This document shows positions 1-6,218 of a stretch of DNA of 15,667 nt, in pieces. Below the pieces are notes generated by a model that did no database searches, was not told where the DNA came from, and saw only the letters and a program-made list of their open reading frames with translations. The position numbers were made by a program, and so were the translations under genes. The stretch comes from Amylostereum areolatum. Taxonomy: Eukaryota; Basidiomycota; Agaricomycetes; Russulales; Stereaceae. Within the stretch, counting starts at the first letter, position 1. Each line of letters begins with the position of its first letter. The stretch is from assembly GCA_012932865.1 (NCBI GenBank), contig SAXG01000176.1, forward strand, positions 1 through 15,667. Direction: 5' to 3'.

Positions 1-55
1 GTGAGTGTAAAACAGAACGATTGTCTTCTGTTTAAGTCTGGCTACGAGAGACTAG

Positions 56-811
56 GTGAGTGAACTTCCTCGAGGTCCCGTACGATTGTGAGTCGTTGAC
101 CCCGATTCGTCCCTTCATACGCGTTTCAAACAGGCCAGGATGCCGTCGTGCAAGCCGCCGTCTACGGCTCGACAATGCCTTGGGGAACTTCCGACAGCGA
201 AAAAGTCGTCAGGAGCGTTGTTTCCGCTGCGAAGCGGGTCCAGTCTTCCCGCTCTGCAGACGCGCGGACATTGCGGCTGTGGGCACTGTCGGGTCAGGTT
301 CTTCTGGATATTCCCGAGGGAGGTGGGAAAATCGAGGGCGACATAATCCCTATCCATCCAGAACATTACGCAAACTACGCATACATCCTCCAGAACGCGA
401 GTGAACTGGACTGGTCGCTGCTGTGTCCAGGCAAAATCGACTATGCGGAGGTGATTGCGCGCATCTCTGTCACAGTGGGCCTCGAGGTCTTCTAACACTC
501 TATAGCCCGTGGGCCCGGTTGTACGGACAATCGACTACGTCGGCTATGGCATCGCCCTTCTCTCATTGGTCAAATTCCTTTCATCGGTAAGTCGTCGCTG
601 CCGCCGTCTGTGGGTCGGTGAGACTTGTGGACCGTCTGGGCTTATGCTTCGCCGCACAGGCCCTGTTTTGAACGTCCTTTACAACTTTTGGTGTCAACGC
701 CTCTCTTATAAGTCCGTCGGCGACTTCTTAGCGGACAATCTCGGGCCTGGAGGTGATATGCGCGGGAAACGCGTGGGTCTGCTCGAGGATCCGAGAATAA
801 AAGTGCACTGA
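56..811 (+). CDS. NAD(P)-binding SDR/NmrA-like oxidoreductase, 3' part (5' end outside window)
   Basis: The window starts on a consensus donor (gtgagt), and an intron can be read over 1-55. Coding exons follow at 56-74, 134-450, 506-586 and 660-811 (stop TGA 809-811). All phases agree across introns 75-133, 451-505 and 587-659, giving about 189 residues without a break. Visible segments are a Rossmann-like GQDAVVQAAVYG stretch, the core DWSLLCPGKIDYAE, the segment GPVVRTIDYVGYG, and a C-terminus with YKSVGDFLADNLGPGG then GKRVGLLEDP. These resemble the late part of atypical short-chain dehydrogenase/NmrA-type NAD(P)-binding proteins, in which an LDWT..PG-like segment is common. The N-terminal dinucleotide-binding glycine motif would lie left of the window, so cofactor and substrate cannot be judged. 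The donor of intron 75-133 (gtcccg) is weak, but it keeps the frame while the nearby gtacg at 80 does not. The family call is inference; the exon structure is well supported. A decayed copy lies at about 12845-13110. Confidence 0.75.
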
Positions 812-920
812 GCCTTGCAGACCGTTCGAGGTGACTTGCACCGAAATGTATAAGTATCAAGGTTATTGCCTATAAGGGCGCATGTTCTCGCCTTGGGGGA
901 TTGCGTCAGTGCTCGCGGGA

Positions 921-963
921 AACACGCCTAGTCAACGTGCAGTCCCCGACGACGTCATGTACG
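921..963 (+). repeat. Third, short copy of the GACGTCATG-containing element
   Basis: This stretch contains cacgcctagtcaacgtgc, then agtccc, then gacgtcatg at 951-959. The same blocks occur in the same order at about 4390-4440 (+) and, reversed, at about 10505-10560. There they sit upstream of the small STN-repeat gene. Here the element precedes an unrelated gene, and the similarity stops on both sides. The core resembles half of a cAMP-response-type bZIP site (TGACGTCA), so a regulatory role is possible but unproven. Confidence 0.5.
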
Positions 964-986
964 ACCTCGAGGCTGACTCGAGGTCG
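962..986. repeat. Perfect 10-bp inverted repeat with a 5-nt spacer
   Basis: The arms are cgacctcgag (962-971) and ctcgaggtcg (977-986), separated by gctga. They match exactly over ten bases, and the next outer pair does not. It directly follows the GACGTCATG element, about 230 bp upstream of the coiled-coil start codon. It could be a dimeric regulator site or a hairpin, or chance. Confidence 0.5.
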
Positions 987-1214
987 AGTGCACTTTAGAA
1001 GTCTGACACGACGCTTCGCCTGCCCCCAGGTCTGAACCTCTCAAATCGGGCGCACGGAATCCCACAATCACAATCAGCTCGGACAAGCACTGGCTAGAGT
1101 ATTTGGAATACTGGTGCCGCGATGGCCCTCCGCCCCACCTGCCCGCGACCTACAAAAGCCCTCACGCTCTGACGTGTGCAAGCCAGTTTCTCTCACCCTC
1201 GTACCGACTTTCAG

Positions 1215-2022
1215 ATGTCCAACACTGTCACGATATCCACCCAGCGCAAAACGGTCTCTGCATCTCCGCCTTGCCAGCCATCCCCCAGTCTCCGCTACGA
1301 CGCCGACGACGAAGGCGTGTTCAAGCCTCCCCTCGGCGAGTCGTCCAACCACAATCGCGACATCCTCCCCGGCGACGTACGCGTATTCCTTGTGTCCATT
1401 GCGCCGCACAATAACCTACCTAGCCCCTGTAGATTGTCCGTAAATCGGCTTCGGGAAACGCACACGTCATGGCCATGCACAGACCAATTTCACGCAGCTC
1501 AAGGACCGGTTCCGGCCCCAGAATCTCGCCAACGCGAACGCGACATCCACCGCCACCGCCTCTTCCGATAAACCGAGGACCGTCATGTTGACCCCCTCCA
1601 CGGCTCGCGTCACCGACGAAGCGCGCCGACTGCTCGAAACGCAGCTGGCGGAGGCGCGTGTCCAGCTCGAGCGCAACACGTCGTACATCCGTTCGCTCGA
1701 GGCGGGCAAGGCGAAGCTCGCGAAGGACCTCGAAGAGCTTTCGCGGGCGGCGCGGAAAGAGCGCGCCCAGGACGTAGAAAGTGAGAATAAAGAAAAGAAG
1801 GCGGCGGAGGCGGAGGCGAGGGCGCGAAGGGCGGAGGAGGCGCTGGAGAGGGAGAAGAGGAGGCGGGAAGTCGCGGAGATCGAGGCGAGGAAGGTGCGGG
1901 CGGAGATGAGGGACATGGGAAGGAAAGTCGAGGATTTGGAGGGGAAATTGGAGGCGGCGGTAAGGGAGAAGAGAGATGGAGGAATCGTTGGCGAAGCTGG
2001 CGAGTGGGGACGGGGTCTCTGA
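1215..2022 (+). CDS. Hypothetical coiled-coil protein
   Basis: The start chosen is ATG 1215 (MSNTVTISTQRKTV...). Exon 1 is 1215-1376 with donor gtacgc. With one intron at 1377-1482 (acceptor gcacag), exon 2 is 1483-2022, giving 233 residues in frame. The N-terminal third is Ser/Pro/Asp-rich and looks disordered. A NFTQLKDRFRPQNLANAN segment follows. From about residue 100 to the C-terminus the protein is a strongly charged, Arg/Glu/Ala/Lys-rich helix with heptad-like leucines, a long predicted coiled coil; the underlying DNA is very purine-rich. I do not recognise the family. An alternative acceptor at 1431-1432 would give a 56-bp intron, like others in this window, and add a coding-looking segment (IVRKSASGNAHVMAMHR). 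That model needs a one-base frameshift near 1482. No copy is seen in the right arm. Confidence 0.6.
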
Positions 2023-2117
2023 CCGGCCCCGAAAAACATTTATCTGATTTCAGATCTTAACTCCCATTCACCTCCATGACCTGGTCATGCATGTACACGG
2101 GGACACAGAGACACATA

Positions 2118-3870
2118 TTATATGCTAAACACATGGACTTTGCGCACTGGTTTCCCGTCCTCTGTCGTTGCACCTTCCTGCGTTCCCCGCACCGCGTAAG
2201 TTTTTGCAGAACAGGTGAAAGGCAGTCGACGTACCGGGATTATGATAAGCGCGTCCTCTGCCAGCATCAAACGTGTCGCACTTTTCACCTCGAAAGGAGG
2301 CGCGTATTCGGCGGTCGTGCACTCCAAGAAGGTGTCGATAAACAGATTTTCCGGGTGGTCATCGGATAGCCATTCCTTCTCGATGCGCCCGGTCAGCGTT
2401 TCTGTCCGCGTCCCGGCTTTCGAGGCTCTGCGCACGCGCCAGGGATGGAAGTCGTAAATTTTCATTAGGTCGGGCTGAACGAGCTTCACGGCGCGACAGC
2501 CGCATCCCGTCTCGGCGAGTGAAGAGCCAGAGGGGATTCGTGGCCTGACGAGGATGTTTCCGGGGGCCCACTCATTCCACGGCACCCTGAGCGGCTCTGG
2601 GCCAGTGTCCTTGGAAGATGCACGGGAAGCCGAGATGTACTTCGTTACGACGGATGACAGAATGATAAACTCAAGGTCCAGAAGAGCAGATTTGAACCAA
2701 AAAGAAGCGTGCCATGGAGCAGACGAACCTCACTGTGTGTGTGAGGAGAAAAAATGGCCTTTGTGCGGATTTCCTCTCGTCCCTCCAGGAAGCGCACTAA
2801 GTGTGGATGTATAATACCTGATGCCATCCCGAGACGGAGGAAACAGAAGGCTGAGGATTTGGTCTTCGGGAGCGAGTTCCTCTTCTCCTTCAGTAGCCAG
2901 GCAATCATAGACCGCCAGGACGGCCCGGGCATCCCCCGTCAGGTCAAGATCCTCAAGCATGAGAACATATCCGTCCTCGAACAAGCATGGATGAATGCCC
3001 CATTCGGCCTCCTTAAAAATCGGATAGCTATGAGGTTCACCGTGTAGAATTATCATAAACCATCAACGCACCATCGTGTTTCCCGTGTGCCAATTGTAAA
3101 CAATAGCACTTGACCCCCCCGGACGCGTCCGAAAACCCAGAGGTATATTTCCCAAGGACATCCGGGAATGGCCCGTAATCAAGATCAATGTCGAAGTCCT
3201 GTGGCTTCGGATGAGGCAGCCCAGAGGATGCAGAGCGCATTTCGATCCTGATAATATCGATTGGTCCCCAAGCCCGTCGAGTCATCAGAATCCTACGATC
3301 GGTGAAAGAACAGCAGACATGCACCTTTCAACACAGAACATAAGAAGAAGATCCTCAGACGGTTCTATTAAAACGCGGAACACCTCGTCGGATGGGAATG
3401 CCAATCGCAGCGGCCGTGCTTCGACTCCGCGCAACTGCGAAGGGATTTGCCAGATGTGCACAAAGTGCGGTTCGACGGCCACGAGAAACCCTCCGGACAC
3501 GCCATGCATATTCGCATGGCCCGGAAACGTGACCACGCGCTCGTCCGACCAAGTGAGGGTTCGCTAGGCCGAATGGTACGCGTCGAGATGCCGACCGCGC
3601 TAGACGAGCGAGAGCGTGCTGTTTTGTCCGTCTTCCATCCTCGACGCCTCAAGCGCGAGGATGTATTTGAGCGATGTGGTGTTGTCGATCAAGATCTTAA
3701 GTCTCCGACAGGCCTGCAGAAAACAGAAGTCAGCGGGTGCGAAAGCAAAAAACACAGCATGTAAGACTCACCAGCATGCAGGCAACGAGCGTAAAGGCAT
3801 CCAGAAGCTCCAAAACGCCAGCGAGGAGCTCAGTTGGAAGTGTCGTGAGTCGGTCGGGGGGTCTAGTCAT
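2118..3870 (-). pseudogene. F-box protein gene, left copy, disrupted
   Basis: On the minus strand, exon 1 is 3772-3870 (ATG at 3870) and reads into an F-box (LPTELLAGVLELLD..., then after the intron CRRLKILIDNTTSLKYILAL). Intron 1 is 3714-3771 (58 bp). The frame is then hit by two in-frame TAG codons, 3600-3602 and 3564-3566. The right copy has GAG (Glu) and TGG (Trp) at those places. Open sequence resumes (VVTFPGHANMHG..., VHIWQIPSQLRGVEA). The middle, about 2600-3330, needs several frame changes. The last part is clean: PWNEWAPGNILV to the end, with an intron at 2178-2234 (57 bp) and stop at 2118-2120. F-box proteins recruit substrates to SCF ubiquitin ligases; the C-terminal part here is family-specific and unassigned. 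It is divergently oriented from the small gene at 4755. It is probably a pseudogene of an expanded family. Confidence 0.8.
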
Positions 3871-4754
3871 CTAACCCGCCCGTCAGAACCCTACGGATAT
3901 TTCTCAGATGACCAAAATAACACCCTACCAGGGCCCTACCTTTCGCTCAGTATGGTGCATCCGCCGCTTGTGCCACTCAGCTCCGGAAATGCCACTGCCA
4001 CCAATGCTCGGGGTCAGCGAGAGCTGAACAAGTACTGTGTGCCGTAGCCTTTATATTGGATATCCACACCTACAAGTCAGCCGGACTTTATTCGTAGAGT
4101 TTTCGATTAATTGGCGGAATACGGCTGTTGAAGGTCCAGGTGATGTGGAGATGAACGAAGAGGAGGACGGCCCGGTACCTGGTACCGGTACTTACTACCC
4201 AGCGTACTACATCATTTCAGACGCGCAAGAAGCAGAAGCAGAAATACATTCCGCTTGTCAGAGGTACGCGCGCCGGGATGTGTGACTCCTGCAGCGTCTC
4301 CCAAGTCAGAACTGTGCTTGACTGGAAGGGTGGAGTCTGACCGTTGGATGGACAATAGGTACGTAGATATGAACCGGTGTTCGAGAAGGACACGCCGAGT
4401 GAACGTGCCAGCCAGGCGCAGTCCCGAAGACGTCATGCACGGTCCCAAGGACAGGTCCTAAGGGGTATTGGGTCCCCGAGGGGAACCTTCATAAACCCAC
4501 ATCCTCGGACATGTCCATCCAACTTCCCTCTATCCGGGGGCTCGAGATAACTTACCAGCGGAACTCCATCTCTACGTCTCCCCCGTGCTCTCCATCTCTC
4601 GCTCGAGCCTGCTCCACGACGCGGATAGCAAGGACGCGGTCAGATTTCCCATTTGCAAGTCATTGAAACGTGCGCATACCTTTTGTGCCAGACCCGACCT
4701 ATCACGACGTGCGTAGTCAGTGCGGGTTGCTTGTAAGCCGGACGGGGACATATT
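3871..4754. promoter_or_regulatory. Divergent intergenic region shared by the F-box and STN-repeat genes, left copy
   Basis: The region lies between two divergent starts and has a recognisable counterpart at 10203-11095. Matching blocks occur near 3970-4050, 4120-4175, 4290-4340 and 4385-4465, the last including GACGTCATG at 4429-4437. An ATAAA-like core at about 4490-4496 may serve the rightward gene. A short exon-like stretch is followed by a putative intron at 4655-4716, whose donor is gcaagt where the right copy has gtgagt. A KpnI-like palindromic run (ggtacctggtacc) lies near 4176. No complete ORF of note is present. That it is a bidirectional promoter is inferred from layout and conservation. 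Confidence 0.55.
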
Positions 4755-5024
4755 ATGGCGATGGAGAAACCCGATTACAAGAAGCTCAAAGACCGGGTGA
4801 AGCGGCAAAATGCCGATCCCGCGACCGTGCCCTCCTTCAGCTACACCAGCACCATCACTAGCACCAGCACCAGCAACACCAGCACCAGCACTAGCGCGAA
4901 TACGAGCACAAACACGAACACGACCACCTCTACTAGCACGGAGACACCCGCTACGACAGTCGAAGGATCGGGCGGAGAAGCCGCGGGAGGCTCTGAAGTG
5001 AAGAAGAGGAGGAGCAAAGTATAG
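4755..5024 (+). CDS. Small basic protein with Ser/Thr/Asn repeat, left copy
   Basis: ATG 4755 opens an 89-residue frame. It starts with a charged segment, MAMEKPDYKKLKDRVKRQNA, reminiscent of a basic helix but not assignable to a family. About 45 residues of Ser/Thr/Asn repeats (STSTSNTSTS-type, encoded by accagc-like units) follow, then an acidic/Gly patch and a basic tail, KKRRSKV. The first 21 codons are clearly matched in the right copy. The repeat is open in more than one frame, so length changes there can shift the C-terminus unnoticed. In the right copy, the frame that starts at the same ATG ends in a different, coding-looking tail, so this version may be frameshifted. A short upstream exon joined through a GC-AG intron (4655-4716) is possible. 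Function unknown; it may be a decayed gene. Confidence 0.4.
   Translation: MAMEKPDYKKLKDRVKRQNADPATVPSFSYTSTITSTSTSNTSTSTSANTSTNTNTTTSTSTETPATTVEGSGGEAAGGSEVKKRRSKV
4846..4940 (+). repeat. Imperfect accagc-type low-complexity repeat, left copy
   Basis: Short units related to accagc, aacacc and cacgaac are repeated imperfectly, giving Ser/Thr/Asn in one frame and Ala/Pro/Thr in another. The equivalent repeat occurs, reversed, at about 10030-10130. It is a likely site of replication slippage and of frame change between copies. Confidence 0.75.
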
Positions 5025-5287
5025 CAGTGCGCTGAAGTATAGGCGACTGGTGAGGTGGCGAACGGGGTGGGGATCTGGGAAGATCACCAAGTATGTGATC
5101 GGGTGGCAGGTGATTTTAGCGAGTGTTTGAGGGGCGGTCCCTTTCAATGGGGTTCATACTGTCTATTCGTCGATGACTTAGATACGGTACATTCTACCTC
5201 GTACATATCTGCGTCGCGGGAAAACTTAGCCTGGTACATAGATCAAGATTTTGTGGGAAAACATACAACTTTACGAGAGCACACACA

Positions 5288-5552
5288 CTAGGAGTACTCG
5301 CGTCGACGACACAGGGCGTACTCGGAGGGCACCGAGCGTGGAGGTGTAGGGGTGGGCCAAAGGACCTGTCTGGCCTCTCTGAAGTCGTCGTCCTCGCGTT
5401 CCTTGGCGGCCGCGCGATGGCGGTCTTCAGACGATGCCCCTGAGCATTCTGCACAATATAAGATAGTCGGCGGACGAACCCTCGGAGTATGTGCTCGACT
5501 GAGAACTAGCAGGATGATACGGATGAGAGCACTGTGGGTAAGGGAGGGCCAT
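5288..5552 (-). pseudogene. Possible small minus-strand gene with an apparent frameshift near its start
   Basis: On the minus strand, a stop-free frame runs from 5575 down to TAG at 5288-5290 (95 codons). It encodes a coding-looking sequence: a hydrophobic stretch (ALIRIILLVLS), then a charged segment (RHRAAAKEREDDDFREA) and the tail SEYALCRRREYS. It has no ATG in frame. An ATG at 5552 in the neighbouring frame would connect if one base were absent just after it. A TATAAAA at 5608-5614 lies about 56 bp upstream. The last codons and the stop region are matched in the right arm just after FIG4 (about 9640-9680). No family is recognised. It may also be the last exon of a larger gene starting near 6029. 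Confidence 0.3.
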
Positions 5553-5607
5553 GGGTGCGATGAGACGGTGGGCAGCTACTGAACAACTCCCACACCTGAG
5601 TTGGATC

Positions 5608-5614
5608 TTTTATA
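5608..5614 (-). promoter_or_regulatory. TATA box candidate (TATAAAA) for the small minus-strand gene
   Basis: On the minus strand the sequence reads gagTATAAAAgatcc, a strong TATA match 56 bp upstream of the ATG at 5552. Whether it drives a real gene depends on that ORF. Confidence 0.4.
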
Positions 5615-5699
5615 CTCCCCCGGGCCCTCCATTTCGGGAGGCGTACGAGTATAACAGGGAAAAACATAGCCTCAGCCAAAGATGATGATCATATGCCAC

Positions 5700-6029
5700 G
5701 TACCGAACACAAAACTGGGGCTTCGAGTGCTTGGAGAGGAACAGTTCATCATATCCTAGCGACCATGAGTGCCCGATGGGTGCCTTCCCGACAGCAGTAC
5801 TTACGCATAGCCCATCTTCACCAGTAGGTATGTTCTCCCCTCTCGGCGCCGAGGACGCGTGTACTGTTCAGAAGAGGAGACTAGGTTTACCACATCAGTT
5901 GCATGTCCTTTGCTTGGAACTGTCAGGAAAGGGCCGGTGTTTGCGTATACCAATACTTACACTGCTTGGTAGCTGTGAGGCGGGTGTGGTTTTTTCCCTG
6001 TGCTCGAATTTGCTAGAGAGGTACGCCAT
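5700..6029 (-). other. Possible spliced minus-strand gene, divergent from FIG4, frames not resolved
   Basis: On the minus strand an ATG at 6029 opens MAYLSSKFEHREKTTPASQL, ending at a consensus donor (gtaagt, about 5960). A second coding-looking piece (YTRPRRREGRTYLLVKMGYA) ends at another gtaagt near 5804. A third open stretch (YDELFLSKHSKPQFCVRYVA) follows an acceptor (cgctag) near 5757. Two perfect donors in series favour a spliced transcript, but the third piece does not join in frame in the simplest model. It could be a decayed gene, a non-coding transcript, or the 5' part of the gene ending at 5288. No family recognised. Confidence 0.28.
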
Positions 6030-6218
6030 GTTCTGAAAGACAGCGGAAGCATCGCAGATTCGCAGTATCGAACAGTGGGCAGAAGAGCGTGGCTGCGAGA
6101 ACGGTGATCACGGTATGAAAGCGAAGAGGAATTCGAGCGCGCGAGTGCGCGGCGCGCCGCTGAGCGGCCGACGATATTCCAACTTGCTTCCCACCCTCAT
6201 GGGCTCGCGCTCGTCGAC
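6030..6218. promoter_or_regulatory. FIG4 upstream region
   Basis: A 189-bp interval lies between the FIG4 start codon and the opposite-strand ATG at 6029. It is GC-rich, with a gcgcgc-rich patch near 6138-6165. No clear TATA box was seen on the FIG4 side. If the minus-strand gene is real, this is a divergent promoter. Confidence 0.35.

Larger units (their letters stand above)
812..1214. other. Intergenic region between the SDR gene and the coiled-coil gene
   Basis: No reading frame here looks coding. It holds the 3' flank of the SDR gene, a short copy of the repeated promoter-like element (about 921-963), a perfect 10-bp inverted repeat (962-986) and the presumed promoter and leader of the coiled-coil gene. 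The sequence just before ATG 1215 is pyrimidine-rich and ends in tttcag. It could be a 5' UTR splice acceptor or simply leader. Confidence 0.5.
2118..5325 (+). repeat. Left arm of a large, diverged inverted duplication
   Basis: This segment reads, in reverse complement, as a second version of about 9635-12822. Collinear matches found by eye cover the F-box gene with its first and last introns at equivalent places, the whole intergenic region, the small STN-repeat gene, and the 3' flank to about 5325. As a measured sample, F-box exon 1 (99 bp) differs at 14 positions between arms. Introns and intergenic DNA differ more and carry indels. Outer and inner limits are approximate because similarity fades. 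Confidence 0.88.

Noticed and set aside
148..495. Single-exon reading of the SDR exon ending at TAA 493-495
   Set aside because: The last 14 codons are intron: a donor at 451 and an acceptor at 505 join to a downstream exon that continues in phase to 811.
1467..2039. 190-residue minus-strand ORF, Ser/Ala/Arg-rich
   Set aside because: It is antisense to the purine-rich coiled-coil exon. The low-complexity composition is the mirror of Glu/Arg/Ala codons, and the opposite frame has the better exon structure.
3285..3332. Very short introns (about 30 bp) in the middle of both F-box copies
   Set aside because: The spans between possible donor and acceptor are below usual fungal intron size, and both genes are already disrupted here, so they were not called as introns.
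4846..4940. CRISPR-like repeat
   Set aside because: Units are 6-9 bp, imperfect and contiguous, with no spacers, in a fungal coding context; it is a microsatellite-like coding repeat.
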